A stretch of 64,000 bases of DNA from Sclerodactyla briareus (GCA_026419785.1 JAODTK010005765.1:186001-250000), one strand, 5' to 3'; shown: positions 44,642-57,091, counted from the stretch's first letter. Numbers and translations are program-made. The notes: generated by a model not told the origin, from the letters alone.

Positions 44642-44713
44642 TGTGGTCACGTGGTTAGCGTATGTCGGACTTGCAGTCTGTAGGGGTTTAGGTCGCTCCC
44701 GTAGGTGGGACGA
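44642..44713 (+). repeat. Degenerate tRNA-like sequence (SINE head?)
   Basis: GGTTAGCG (box A-like, 44,653), an anticodon-like stem CGGA/TCTG around loop CTTGCAG (44,666-44,680), and GGTCGCTCCC (44,691-44,700) similar to box B GGTTCGANTCC with a base lost. Arms for acceptor and T stem are imperfect. Better read as the tRNA-derived head of a SINE or a tRNA pseudogene than a functional tRNA (anticodon would be TGC). Confidence 0.5.
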
Positions 44714-45584
44714 GCCAAACACTGGAAGGATTAACAAGTTTTAACACTTTGGTTCCTCGCATTTTACAACTGTTGGACACCAGTGAAAAAATATTACGTA
44801 CGTTTAGAAGACACCAAAGCGGTGTCTTTGAAACTACCGTAAGACCTTTTCCCCAACTGGTGATTGAAGTGTTGTAACAGACAAGTGAATCCAGGTTTAA
44901 AGATATGTTAATGTTGTATCGCAACATACGGTATGCAAATTTTATAGCAATTTTAAGATACAGTTTCGAACATAAATCATGCTTTTTTGGGTGTCTTTTT
45001 TTATTTGAAACGTACGTAACACCTGAAGCCATACTGCAAGATAGTAAATGATAAAGTCATTCACAGACATGTCTTTTGGGGTATTTCTTCATGGTTCATA
45101 TAAAGCTGAACAAAAGATGCAAGCATCACTTTTGTATGTTTAATCTAAGGACTTTTTTTTCAAATGTCCACTTTTGGTTGCAGAGGATTGTGGCCTTGTA
45201 CAGTGATAACGTACAGCGTGATTATTGTCAATCTTGAATAATCTAGTAGGCCTAGTCAAGAGAAGGCATTACAGTCAGTCGGTAATAACTTTCATGTGCT
45301 GACTGCGTGTTTCCTGCTGTTCTAGTTTTTTCACATTTCATAGCGGAGGTAATATTCCCGTTCGATTAAAGACTCCGCTACAAGCTGCGAATATCGCAGA
45401 CCAGGCGGAACGGGTTCCGGTACGGCAATATTTGTTGAACTTAGAAAGGATACTATTATATTTATTTAGGCCTAGCGGCTGTTTAAATCTATTGTCTATA
45501 TTCCATCATGGTTCCGCAGATCGATAATGATAGTTCAATTGTCGATGTTGGTGTTAATTTTCAGATTTCATTTGGTCAAACTTT
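44714..45584. other. No recognised feature
   Basis: Possible body of the tRNA-derived element directly after 44,713; otherwise plain. Confidence 0.4.
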
Positions 45585-45700
45585 TAGGGGGGGCGACCCC
45601 CCACTCGATTTTTTTTTTTTGGGGGGGCGCCCCCCCCGACCCCCCCCCCCCCCCCCGACCCCCCCCCCCCCCCTCCACTTGCGCCGCCTATGCTAGCACC
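45585..45700. repeat. G/C-run block with TIR-like tip
   Basis: GGGGGGGCGACCCCCC, T12, G7, then long C-runs separated by GA. Right of it, the complement of CAGGGTGCTAGCATAGGCGGCGC looks like a CA-GGCGGCG-type transposon tip (45,684-45,706). Confidence 0.6.
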
Positions 45701-46423
45701 CTGGACAAATGGTTTTCCTCTCTCTTTATAGAGGCATTTGTAAGTTTCTTGAGAGACATCAGCGTACATACATACGGTACTAGTCACTGCTAGTATCGCT
45801 CGACACATGTTTTGAGGAGGGCGGGTATGGGAGGGGGTGGAGCAAGCGGATGGAAGTGAAGGGGAAAGGGTATCACTGCACGATTTACCGAGTGCACGGA
45901 TGAGTAGAGAGAAATTCAGTGAGCCACTAGCTCACTCGCAGAGAACATGCATGGAAGGCACTAAGCCGCATTAACCCGTCACGACCAGGCCCCGATCAGA
46001 CAATACAAATTCCCAGCCTCGATATCTCGAGTTCATGAAGGTGTAATTGGGTTAGTGGAATGGCGTCGGCACTGCTCCGTAAAATAAGCTAGAGCCTCAC
46101 TCTATAACCTTGAGGTCAAATGTACAGTTGCATCCTTGAAGTAGCGGTTTTCATCGCGAGTGCGCCCTCGTTAAAAGTTCGCGGGAGGAGGCTTCAAGTC
46201 CAGGAGCAAGTTGAGATTTTGTGGCAGAAAAGTCATTCATGGAGGCACTTATAATAATGCGGACGTATGATTACCAGTTGGTGGTGACGGCCCGGCCAGT
46301 GGCTCTAACTAAAAGTCCGAAATCTTGTTTGGTATTGCCAGGTCACGGAGAAGGTAGAGCATCATGATATCCACAAACGGTCACTCTGACACTCACCAAA
46401 GGCGAATAATCAACGCATGAACA
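45701..46423. other. No recognised feature
   Basis: Plain sequence. Confidence 0.4.
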
Positions 46424-46763
46424 CCCGGCAAACACAAAACGTTTTAAAAATATTGTTTCGCCAAAGTTTTCTAAAATATTATTTGTGAGTAACACAAACG
46501 GTAGAAAAATGTTTCTAAAAAGTTCTACAAAACATTTCGACAAAACGTTTTTAAAACTTTTTTTTTTCGGAAATTCACCTTCTAAATTGGTTCTTGAAAG
46601 GTTTTGGTGGCGAATTTCTTTGGTAAAAATGTTCCTTACAAATGTTCACAAAATAATTTCTCTTTTTTAATGGTATGAAAACGTTTTCGTAATATTCCTG
46701 TTACTCAACATGAAACATTTTTCTGAAACATTGGGGAAATAATTTCGAGAACGTTTGCTGGGC
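46424..46763. mobile_element. 340-bp MITE with CCCRGCAAAC tips
   Basis: Left tip CCCGGCAAACACAAAACG and right tip (reverse complement) GCCCAGCAAACGTTCTCG share a CCCRGCAAAC core. The inside is filled with AAACGTTTT, AATGTTCC and AAAACATT-type palindromic pieces, usual for this MITE style. CAC occurs beside both ends, giving a possible 3-bp duplication. No coding. Confidence 0.65.
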
Positions 46764-46894
46764 ACACAATACAGCTACAGGTTTGGAAGAAAAGCCAGGT
46801 CCTGCCTAAGTGCAAGCCGCGTGTTCTCTCATATCTGCACTGGCACGTGTTTGATTGTCCTGCAGACTAGACTCCAATCATATCCCTAAACTGA

Positions 46895-46995
46895 CTTTGC
46901 CAGAGGAGGGACGCACACACCACTAATTGGGAAAATAGTACATGCCCTTATGCAAATCAGCTGACACTGCCCCACCCTCAACCATCCCCCGCCCT
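46895..46995. repeat. Duplicated segment, copy 1
   Basis: TTTGCCAGAGGAGGGACGCACACACCAC, then AATTGGGAAAATAGTAC, GCTGACACTGCCCCACCC; repeated at 47,385-47,490. Confidence 0.85.
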
Positions 46996-47384
46996 AGAAT
47001 AAAAATTCTGACAACGCTACTGGCAGCTGAAAACTCCCTAAAACAGAGATGGGAACGAGTCGCACTTGTGAGGACTTGTTGAAAAACCTTATGGTGACTT
47101 ACCCCACCTCTGAATAAAAATAGGCCGTATGCAACCACCATAGCAAAGCAGATGAATTGCTAGCACCTGGAGCAGGATTTCGGCAAAATAACTAACTCCA
47201 ACACAATATTATTTCAACGCCAGTAAGCATCAGCCTTCAATAGAACCCCCGGATTTTTTTAAAACAAAATGTACTTTAGTAGGCCCTAATATTGTAAATT
47301 GTCTTTGGGCAACAGTTTACTAATCATGAAATGAGCATAGCAACCTCGTCTTCATTATAGTCATTTCTCTACAGTAGCCTACTT

Positions 47385-47490
47385 TGCCAGAGGAGGGACG
47401 CACACAGAGGAGGGACGCACACACCACAAATTGGGAAAATAGTACGTGCCCTTAGCAAAATCAGCTGACACTGCCCCACCCATCATCTAA
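47385..47490. repeat. Duplicated segment, copy 2
   Basis: As 46,895-46,995 but with GAGGAGGGACGCACACA doubled at the start. Confidence 0.85.
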
Positions 47491-47555
47491 AGCCCCGATA
47501 ATAGCCTCATGTTGATATTGTAGTGAGACTTTTCTCATATAATCCCGTCTCTCTC

Positions 47556-47606
47556 CGATCCATCTCTCTATCTCTCTATCTCTCTATCTCTCTATCTCTC
47601 TATCTC

Positions 47607-47661
<55 letters not shown>

Positions 47662-47686
47662 GTCTATCTATCTATCTATCTATCTA
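47556..47686. repeat. (TCTC)TATC microsatellite
   Basis: Eight-base TCTCTATC units, then pure CTAT tetramers with one CTGT. Confidence 0.97.
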
Positions 47687-47689
47687 AAA

Positions 47690-48660
47690 AAACGGTTCGG
47701 GCTTGACTAATTTGCTGGAATTTATGGAAGATGTGACTAGTTCCATCGATTGGGGTAACGCTTTGATGTAATTTTCCTGGGCTTTCAGAATGCGTTTGAC
47801 AAGTGCCTCATACTACGTCTCTTCTTCAAATTGGAGAGTTTGGGTATCACCGGCAAGGTCCTAAAGTTGGTTCAAAGTCGCTTCATAATAGGGTGCAGCG
47901 AGTTGTTACTAATGGACGTCCTCCTACTTGGCAAAAGGTCACTTGTTATGTTCCTCAGGGGTCGGTTCCTGGTCCCTTACTCTTGGCCCATATACATATG
48001 AATGATCTCGATAATTCGCGAAATACCTGAACCCGAAAGAATCGCGGCCGACACCAAGTTGTAGAGGGAAGAGACTTCGAATTTAATGACGATGTTGCAA
48101 TTGCTCGAAGGGATTTAGAAGAAATCTCCAAATGGTCTTCCGATTGGGCACATGTTTTTAACGTCACTAAATACAAGGTGGATGGCGGTGTCGTTATCTC
48201 TCAACGGCAGCGCGTTCCCTTCAGTTTGAATGTCAAGATATTCAAAAAAAAAAGAATGCGGTAAATTCAGAAAAAAAAAAAAAAAAAAAAATTGGTGAGA
48301 TTTCCGTTCTACTTTGAAACTTTCGAGCAGTGTACGGAAGCTGCTAGGAAAGGTAATTGGATTCTCGGCTCGATTGAAAGCAATTTCAGTTTTCCTCATG
48401 AAGATATGCATGATTGTTAGCTAGGCTGTTTGAACAGTTGGTAAGAACCTCACCTGAGGTATACCGTGCTGATGTGTAACCCTCATGTTGTAAATTGAGA
48501 ATGTTCACAGAAGGGCCATCAGGTTAATCAAGTTACTGTGAGATTTGTCATATGAGGGGAGGTTGAAGCGTCTCAGTATGACTTCAATTGGAGATAAGGC
48601 GAATTCGAGGTGATTTGATTCAGGTTTTCAAAAATGGAAGACGCATTCCTTCCAACAAAC
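47690..48660 (+). pseudogene. CR1-like LINE reverse transcriptase remnant
   Basis: Plus strand. The palm begins near 47,714; ITGKVLKLVQS (47,844), the segment before the FADD box GSVPGPLLLAHIHMNDLDN (47,960-48,020), ADTKL then DDVAIARRDLEEISKWSSDW (48,040-48,150), ENVHRRAIRLI (48,500) and LSYEGRLKRLSMTS then DKA (48,548-48,600). Related to the copy at 34.6-38.2 kb but diverged; the FADD box itself is corrupted (AADTK). An A21 run at 48,271-48,291 interrupts it. Confidence 0.85.
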
Positions 48661-49635
48661 AGTCAAATGTTTCTCCCTTCGAGAAACGTGGAGGAATCAT
48701 TACAATTGGTTATTGTCATCAGTGACCAATGATACTTTATAAGGGTGAGGGGGGTGTTCATAGAATTTGAAGTCGGTGATCATCAAGGTGTCATTTTGAC
48801 TCACTATCTGCAATGAAACAATTGCATTTGTATGTTTGAGCGTACAACACCATTGGTGGCATCGGTTTTGAGGTCTACTCTGCAGGTGGATGAGCCGTTT
48901 GTGTAGTCATATGTATGTGCAATCCAAAGTTCCCTTGACTTTTATAAATAAAAATGGTGATAATCACATCGAATAAAATCGAAGAAAGTTGCATTCTGTA
49001 CGTTGGTACTCACGTTGGTGCACAAACACCCACCTGTTATTCGAAGGTAAAATAAGTGCCCTCACGCACTCACAGAATAGAATGTTACAAACATATTATT
49101 ATTAGCTTCGAAACAAGAATGCAACTATATGTTGTGATTCCTTGCCAACCATCAAACTTTTGTGACAAAATCACCTAGAATCCGAATATTTATTCTAAGC
49201 CGCAATGTAGCAGAATAATAACTTACGACACACAGACCGGATGTGCTGTCACGTTGAAGTTTCGACTAAACGCCCCTCCCTTGGTCATTAAAGCATGGCA
49301 AATAATAACTTGTGGCAATATGGGGTTATGTAATAAACCCATACTTCCCTCGAAATGGTAGGGACTTTCTACCTGCTATGCTGGGTAATGAGCAATCACA
49401 ATACACTGTTGGATATTTTTATGTAGGCTACAGTATTATTCCGAAGCTTGGTTTCACTCCAGATTGGAAACGATTGGGACGAAAGTTAGTGTTGTTAATG
49501 TCCACTACCGAGCCTATATTGAGTGGGTACATGAACAGTTGGGTCCAGTGGTAGCCACACAGGCAGAACAGAACTTCCCTTTACGTTGTTCCTCTGAGAT
49601 GTTCCAGTGCCGAGAATCAATGTGGAACAAGAGAT
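48661..49635. other. No recognised feature
   Basis: Plain sequence with unremarkable open frames (49,312-49,679). Confidence 0.4.
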
Positions 49636-49639
49636 TCAT

Positions 49640-50005
49640 CAGTGTTTCAAGTGTTTTCACCCTTTTAAAGAGGACATAACTGGAGATAGCGCGTTGTGAC
49701 TCTAGAAGTGTTTAGTAGTCAGTGTAACTGACTTCTTCTATGGTTTGCTGAACACGACAGAGTCTGGTCGTTACGAAGAAGTGACCCGAAGATCCACGAG
49801 GTCATTAGGTCAAATGAGGTCTGATGAAGTCAAAGGGTCAAGGAAGTCAAAAGAGGGTCAACCAGATTTTGTTAGTTTGAACAGACAACACAACTCTCCT
49901 ATTACGAAACCCCATGAAGGGTTTCGTTGTGTGAAGATATGTAAAGATGTGGAATGTTATCAGTGTTCCAGAGGCTGTTTTACCCTTCTACAGAAGACAT
50001 AGCTG
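49640..50005. repeat. GTCAAATGAGGTC-type dispersed repeat
   Basis: Two internal copies of AG(T)GTT...TTTACCC(T/T)T..AGA..ACATA(A/G)CTGGAGA (49,650-49,690 and 49,960-50,002), and GAGGTCATTAGGTCAAATGAGGTC resembling the arms at 20,540-20,580 and 29,405-29,450 (inverted). Confidence 0.6.
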
Positions 50006-50009
50006 GAGA

Positions 50010-50390
50010 GTCACAAAATCGCCCAGCATCAGATCACATTACAAATATTCTTAAATCTCTCCTTGGCTTCCGGTGCAGTACCGAATCCAATATAAAATCA
50101 TATGCCTCACGTTCCGTGCGTGAAGACCGGAACACCTGTCTGCTTCTCGCACATCTTACAGCGAAGGTCACAATCTCGCCCATCTCCATCCCAATACCAG
50201 CATTTCCTGGAAGTTCCCACGACCCCGAACTTCGACCTACGGGGGGACCGTGCCTCTATCGCAATGGAAAATCTCCTGAACAGACTGCTACCAGTCAACC
50301 AACGCTTTCTCCAATCGTTGAGCACCTTCTAGGAACATGTTAAAACTCACCTATTTCTGTTGTATTTTATAAGTAATTCTTTTTTGCTCC
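50010..50390 (+). pseudogene. L2-like LINE C-terminal remnant
   Basis: Plus-strand: SDHITNILKSLLGF, then VQYRIQYKI-like sequence (50,075-50,100); after a frameshift FLEVPTTPNFDLRGDRA and LNRLLPVNQRFLQSLSTF then RNMLK (50,205-50,345). This is the thumb end of L2/CR1-group reverse transcriptases (HIT-x-x-L-x-x-LHWLPV..., GDRAF-x-x-AAP-x-LWN-x-LP, F-x-x-x-LKTHLF). Only the last ~120 codons survive. Confidence 0.8.
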
Positions 50391-50439
50391 TTTGTCCTGA
50401 CAGCGCATGCGCAGATTTAGTCTGACCTCGACCTGACGC

Positions 50440-50800
50440 CAAAACAACAGGGTTCATCCTCACCATATGTGCAACCCGCATACCTATATGAACTTAATAG
50501 ATATTCGCCTTACATTAGATACCGTGCTGACAAAGGTTTTTGTCCTGTCCTGTGACCTTGCATGACGTTGAACTGGCACCAAAACAAAGAGGTCCCCTCT
50601 CTACATTGAGCAACCAAACGTGCCTAATTTGATTTCGATACCCGTTTGCGTTTGTTAAATATCGTGCTGACAAGGGGTGTCACCACACACCGGACACTAC
50701 ATACACATACACACGCACAAAACACACCACATACATGACGGCATAGATTCCTTTGCATTCGGCGAGGGATGAAAAATGTTCAGCCTGAATGTTGTACTTG
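50440..50800. repeat. Partial copy of inverted-repeat family, outer end
   Basis: GGGTTCATCCTCACCATATGTGCAACCCGCATACC, GATACCGTGCTGACAAAGG, TGACCTTGCATGACGTTGAACTGGCACC and a terminal CACACA zone; collinear with 29,580-29,900. Confidence 0.8.
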
Positions 50801-50939
50801 TTGATAATTCAAGTCGTTGTCAGGTTGTAGGGCTGTATACGGGCGGTATACTTGGTGGTTAACATGATGGTAATCATGAATACAATCCCAAAGGGTGGGT
50901 ACTGCAGGGGTGATTACCGCCTAAAATATAACGAATATT

Positions 50940-51080
50940 GCACAAGGGCCGGGGGGGCGGTCGGGGGGTTCGGCGTGGCGATCATGGGGGGGGAGGGGGG
51001 GGGCGGGGACGGGGAGACGGGCGCGTCCCCCGCCCCCAATATTGTTGGTTCGGGGGGGGACGCAATGCATTTTGTCCAGC
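50940..51080. repeat. G-run repeat family copy
   Basis: GGGGGGGAGGGGGGGGCGGGGACGG...CCCCCGCCCCCAATATTGTTGG; like 22,630-22,710. Strong G-quadruplex potential on the plus strand. Confidence 0.75.
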
Positions 51081-52195
51081 TCCCATATTGAGCTCGACTT
51101 ACTATTTCGGCGCTGTCACTGTAGTCCGACATATTCCATCGCAAAACCGTGTTTAAAACAATGACCTAAATGATCAAGTTGAGTTGAATTCTGCTGCTTT
51201 CATATCGCGCATAATTTTGTACCGGTAGTGTTAAGAAATAGTTGTGCCCGGGAATACATATGATGTTCCTTAATTAAAAAATGCCCGAAGTTTAACTCCG
51301 GGTTGTTCTTAATAATCAATGGAAAGAAGGTTCTCCTTCAATCCATAATCGTTTTGCATAAGATGTGGGTGATTTTTTTATTTTATCATGGATGCGACCA
51401 CCCGTTGAAAGTTGGGTGCACGGTCACCTTACACATAAGTCCAAATATTGCCTGACTTTTCGATGGAATCACTGCCCCAATGTGACAAAAAAGGGACAAT
51501 TCGCCTCGAATGCACAGAAAAGTGAACGATTTTGTGTTTCGCCGTACCAGTGGGTGGATTTTGTCCTCGTTGCTTCCCGTCATCTCCGCACACCTATGGA
51601 AATTTCCGCCTCGTTGGCCTCTCAACCTATACAAATTTTTTGAGGTGGAAATCATACAAAACATTCTCATTGACTTGAAAAACGACAATCAACCTCTTTT
51701 TTGATCACTAAGCCATTCAGCCTCCAGTCCGTTTCTCTCCCTCGACCACGCGCCGATTGGACTGTCAGTAGCCTATGCATCATGCTGCTTGGATTTTCAA
51801 AACGCACTGTTTTTTTCTCCAGATAACTGCAACTCGGAAGTTCCCTACTCTTTCAGGCATGACGTGCATAATCATGGTTGGGACAGTAGAGCTAAGCCTA
51901 GCTAGATGTCCCAAATTTTCTGGGTAGATCCTGTTTCCCTATATGGAGCACAATTGGTTGGATATTCTGGCCAAAAATTAAAGCGGGGCGAGTCCGATGA
52001 GCCGAGGTCTGACAAAATGTTAAGATTCTCCACACCGATTACAGAATTTTGATTCAAAATGCGCAGATTTGAAGCTTGGTACATGCAGCTAAAACGCCCG
52101 GGAGATGTCATTTCCGGACATCTGAGGGGACTTGCGCAAAATTATCAAGATGCCGAACTTTAACGATGGGCTGTCCAAAAGTGACAAAAAAATCG
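51081..52195. other. No recognised feature
   Basis: Open frames on both strands at 51,365-51,700 without resemblance. Confidence 0.4.
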
Positions 52196-52790
52196 TGAGC
52201 GCTTCGCGCGCAGTTGCGGCTTTACTTCTGTGTCATACTCCTTTGCGCCACCTGTCTGGTCCTGATGGGGAGCGCGTCCCTCCCATACGCCTGTGGGTCG
52301 CAAATAGGATAAAAATAGGAGCCGTAATCTTTGAGTAAAAAAACACAGGCATATCTAAGTGAAAAGTCAAAGAGGGTTCAGGGCAATGTCGTTGGTCAAA
52401 TTGGATCTGCCAAATCTCGCGCTTCGCGCGAACGTATGGTGGGTGGATTGCACACTTTCCATTGCCCTGTATGACTCACTGTAACCTCAGTTACATGGTA
52501 TTTTAGAATGCCACGCACCCAAGCAACACCTTGAAAACCTTGATTCTGAGGCGACAATTAGTTTTGGAGACCTTCCGAAATAACATTTTTTAATCAATTT
52601 GAGGAATGCTGATTTACTGTCCCATATGGCACGGGGAATGCCGTTTCTGCAATCTTAGGGGGTCAGTCAAACGTAAAATTCCTCGTACGCTACGCGCAAA
52701 ACGGTGGCGCTCCGCTAGATAGGATTCATCTTGTCCGCCCCCCCCCCCCAATAGCCAACACAAATGCCGCCCTTGCGAAGATCTCACATG
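52196..52790. repeat. GCGC-palindrome / GGTGGCGCTCCGCT repeat
   Basis: GCGCTTCGCGCGC at 52,200 and 52,417; then a single unit of the 23.4-kb array (TGCCGTTTCTGCAATCTTAGG, CGTACGCTACGCG, GGTGGCGCTCCGCTAGAT) ending at a C10 run and ATAGCC...GCCGCCC. Confidence 0.75.
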
Positions 52791-52974
52791 AAGAAAAATA
52801 TAATTATGGAAATGAAATTAAAAATGAGAAAGGCTACACTGTTCCATCTTTGTTACTTTCATGATAATTTTTGATTTTCAATTGCACCAGGAGTGCGGTA
52901 CCTGCCAACACACAAGGAGCGCTCAACTAAGCAGATTTAAGCATTCATTCTGCAGTCACCTAAAAAGGCTACTA

Positions 52975-53198
52975 CACAAAAAAAATGTTAACACTCTAAC
53001 ATCATTTGTTCCAGTTTAATAGTAATACAATATATCAGAGAAATACTCAGATTTCAATGGAGCCAGTTTTGTAAAGTTTAATAAAGCACAAAAAAAAAAT
53101 GTTAACACTCTAACAATCGTTGTTCCATTTAGTATACAATATATCAGAGAAATACTCAGATTCCAATGGAGGACAGTTTGGTAAAGTTTAATAAAGCA
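52975..53198. repeat. 112-bp tandem duplication
   Basis: Copies at 52,975-53,086 and 53,087-53,198 share CACAAA(A)n TGTTAACACTCTAAC, ATATATCAGAGAAATACTCAG and AAAGTTTAATAAAGCA. They differ by a few substitutions and short indels. Confidence 0.92.
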
Positions 53199-53459
53199 AT
53201 AAGAACCACGTGCTCAGTGAGCCCTGCGTGTCATGAGCGAGGAAGGTATGTGTTTTGTTTTTGGTACATGCACTTAGATTGGGACTGCGATCTTGGGGAC
53301 CATTGAACTGTACAGTAGAAAATAGAGATAATTACTCCAAATGACTATCTTCGTATATGGCAAGTATGAACTTTCTACGCTACATTCTTTTCTTCACACA
53401 TACAGTTTTTGCGGTCACATGCATCTGAGGCTTTGACCTAGTGGCATTGTCACAGTGTA

Positions 53460-53660
53460 CCCTAGGTGACATCTGACCTGACGTCATAACAAAAGGGTTC
53501 TTTCCTTTATGTCTGTAACCTACATGTCTAATTCGAACTCAATGGTGTGGGTTCTCTAGTTATAGTGCTCACGAGACTCGTCAATACACACGCCCGCACC
53601 ACATACACTTGCATTGTGATGAATAGATTGTTCTTAAATAATGGGCACGAAGTGACGTAG
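53460..53660. repeat. Partial copy of inverted-repeat family
   Basis: TGACCTGACGTCATAACAAAAGGGTTC, TGTAACCTACATGTCTAATTCGAACTC, GTGCTCACGAGACTCGTC and CACACGCCC; collinear with but more diverged than 29,560-29,900 and 50,440-50,800. Confidence 0.6.
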
Positions 53661-56370
53661 TAGCAATCGCATTTATGTATTGACACTGTGGAATATACGT
53701 TTCATATCTGTTCGAAATTATGTATCTGTATTCATGCAGTTTGGTACTGGGATGTAGTTCAAGTTATTTAGGACTGCCATTTAGAAACGGTCATTTTCGA
53801 AATCAATCCCTAATCGTCTCTTGAAACTATATCACAGAAACTTGACATTTGTCTTTTGGTCAATTTATCGCGTTAAACTAAAATAGCTTCGGCATTTGAT
53901 CAAACTGTTATGAAAAGAAACATATTTACGACTGTGCGGCCAGTAATCGCGACTAGGTGAGGGACCAACCGTCAACCGTTGGGTTTCGTCCACTGGTCTG
54001 ACACCTTTCACAAGACCAAGACTCCTGCCTAACGGTTATCAACTCGCTTCGGTATCACCGTATCTTCGGATCGTATTCGTCAGCTTCCTCATATGTGGGG
54101 TCATCTTGGCAATTTCTACTTTGTTCTCGACTTGTAGGAGGGGTAAGAGACCGCCCTTGGTACCCCCCACCCTTCGTTGGTACCCTTTGAGTAAAACCGT
54201 CCCAGTGGTTGCCAGCAACACCGATCAGGTCCCCGGTTGGAAGGAAATTTCATCGGGGCTTTGAGCCTTGTGTGGGTAAACGGCTATTTGGTTGTGATCA
54301 TTCTGTCCGCAAACCATAAATGTCATCCAGAGATTTCAGGTAATTAGATGCATCTACATGCACCTCCTGCAATTGTGCATAGCTGTCCGCATGACTGTGG
54401 AGAACAGAACTAGGAACGTGGGGGTTGAGGTGACGATAGAGGGGGAGGGAGGTGGTGGCCCAACCTCCTAAAAAACACAAAAAGTTGACTACCGCATATA
54501 GTTCAAACATGAGGTTCTAGTTTTTCGAAACATAGTTCTGGGTACCTTACTACGGCCGAGGAATAAGTGATTCTACAGAAATCTGTTGATTTTTTTTTCT
54601 TCTCAGTTTTCAAAGGGGTTGCAAGACTGGATTCTATTTGGTCCTTCCAATTACCGAAATTCTCGATAGTGGGAAAGCGTCAACATTTCGAAGATTTGGT
54701 GGAATCGCTGAAGATTCTCCCTCAATATTATTAGTAACTTCAACCTAATTTGAGGAGCACGTCGTCACAATTGTGTATTCCTCGGAACTTCGTTAGACAA
54801 GTACTACTACTAGGATTTCCTGTCCACTTTAAAAGTAGGATCATTCTAAACATACAAGTCACACAACATTATGCATATCATTTTGTAACCTCTCCGACCA
54901 CACGTGACGACATGCGAACGACGGCGACGGCGATTGCAACGCGACGACAATCCACGTTTGAAGGGGAATCCCCATGTTTCTCGCTGGACTTTTTGACCAT
55001 TCAATTTCCAAATCGACTACAAAATCGTTTGAAACATGTTATGATTTGAAGATTTGGCGGGCCATGATCTCATGGTATGTTTTGTTACTGTTGACCTCAA
55101 TGGAAAGAAATCTCGATCATTCCAATCTCCGAATTGTGGAAGATTCGGCCAAGAATGGAGTTTTCGCTGCTGAAGGGAGACCATTTTTTGCATGATGCCT
55201 CGAACTTTACAATAGTGGAAGTGCTTCCATCCATTGCAATCACCAAATATCCTGACCCCCCCCCCACCGCACACACCATAAGTACTCTGGAGTTACTACA
55301 TAATGTATAGGAACAGCTGAGGATGTGTATGCAAAATAACCTGTATTACATCAGTAATGTAATACACTTCTATAATGTTATCCTAGCAACTTTTGCCGAA
55401 GCGACCAGCGACAGTAAAGTGATAACACGAATGACAAACTACTCGCGGGGACCAATGGCGAGAAAAATCGCGCAGTCATTCCAATGAGCAAAACGTTATA
55501 GTGTGACAACTCCTTACTTTTATAATTTGGGATCATTTGGACCATAACAATAAGAACTCAATTCAAACTATATGTTCTTCTACCACAACGATGGTTGGTC
55601 TTCAGATAAGCAATTTCTGCAATCGTGGAAATTTGGAATACGTTTCTGCAACGTTTGTCTCCGGCGCAGATAAAAAGGGGGCCCCTGTATACGGCGAAAT
55701 ATGGCACAATTAATCGAATTCTAGTCATGTTCGATATTTTTCAGAATTCAACTAACTCGTGATACGGGGACATACCTTTCTTGAGCTAGTCAATTAAAAT
55801 CCTATCTATTGGATTTCGGTACCTCGTATCAATGAGAGGTAGAGATATACTGTATTTTAATTCACCCGCTCATCACCCTTTCTTTCGGCGCCAGCAGAGT
55901 ATTGTTAACAACGCCTACAGGCTTACGTGGGGGGGCTACTGTTCGCGATACTCCGGCATGACAGCCCCGCTAGTTCGAGCTTCACATTAATTAGCGTTTT
56001 TCTCGAGATCCACGATGTCCGTAATTTTCAGCCTTGATAATGCTCCAGTCAGACGCAGTCGAGGGTATCATTGAATTGACTATATTGTTTCTTCTGCATT
56101 ATTCGAGACCAGTGCTTCCAGTAGAACTCAGCAGATTGGCAAATTACACGGGTAACACTGGCTGCAGTTTTATTCTGAGGCTGCTTGTACAATTAGGGCA
56201 GCGGTAACAAGATTCAAGTCTTCGCCGAATAAAACCACGAGTTATAGTGGAGAAACACATGAGAAAAAACAACAACCAAAACCTCCTTTCTGTGGGGGAC
56301 GTTACAGATGCGACGTACGTGTTAAACAATGATACAGCGCATGTACTTAACTGACCCTTTTGTATAAACG
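53661..56370. other. Long stretch without recognised gene
   Basis: Includes many unrelated open frames (54,039-54,510 minus; 54,750-55,195 plus), none recognised. C-run at 55,256. No transposon tips noticed. Confidence 0.4.
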
Positions 56371-56375
56371 AAACG

Positions 56376-56550
56376 CTGCAATTTTGTTAATAGCTGGCCC
56401 GTTTTTGTAATAAAACTGGCCGTTTGTAATAGCTGGCACGTTTTGTAATAAAATTAACCCGTTATGTAATAAAAAAGCTCGCCCGTTTTGTAATAAATTT
56501 CTGGCCCATTTGTAATAAAAAAGCTGGCCCGTTTTGTAATAAAACTGCCG
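56376..56550. repeat. Minisatellite, GGCCCGTTTTGTAATAAAA unit
   Basis: About seven units of 22-31 bp, each GCTGGCCCGTTTTGTAATAAAA-like with small indels. Confidence 0.93.
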
Positions 56551-57055
56551 CAATATGTAGTAACTCACTTGTATGGAACACTTAGCTGAACTTAGACTCC
56601 GGCGATCCGAATCCATTTTCAAGTAAGTTGGTCCTCCTCTAATCGGGTACCTGCTTAGTAGCCTGGTAGTCCGGGGAATTCTTGATAGGGGGGTGGGGCT
56701 CAGCGACTGTTGACTATCCATCGTTCAAGGGGTACAGCCGACAATCGTCCATCTACACGTATCAGTCCGAAAATGAAAAACCCGCATTCAGTCCGAAAAC
56801 AGAATGCACTTCTCAATGCAGTCGTGCCATCGCACACAGTAATGGAGGGATGGAACATACGCACAATGGGCGTATGTTCCTTGCCGTATTTTTGCAACAC
56901 AAATAGTAACCCCCTTCCCGGCTCACGGCAACTTTTGCTGACATTCAGGATATAAACGACAGCTGAGGGCTATAGCCATCTATTCACAACTATACGGATG
57001 CCAAATTTTAACAATCTACTAATAACTGCAAGTAATGATCATATTAATACATATA
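56551..57055. other. No recognised feature
   Basis: Includes an inverted pair ATGGAACATACGC...GCGTATGTTCC at 56,852-56,881 (stem about 11 bp around AATGG). Confidence 0.45.
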
Positions 57056-57059
57056 ATAG

Positions 57060-57091
<32 letters not shown>

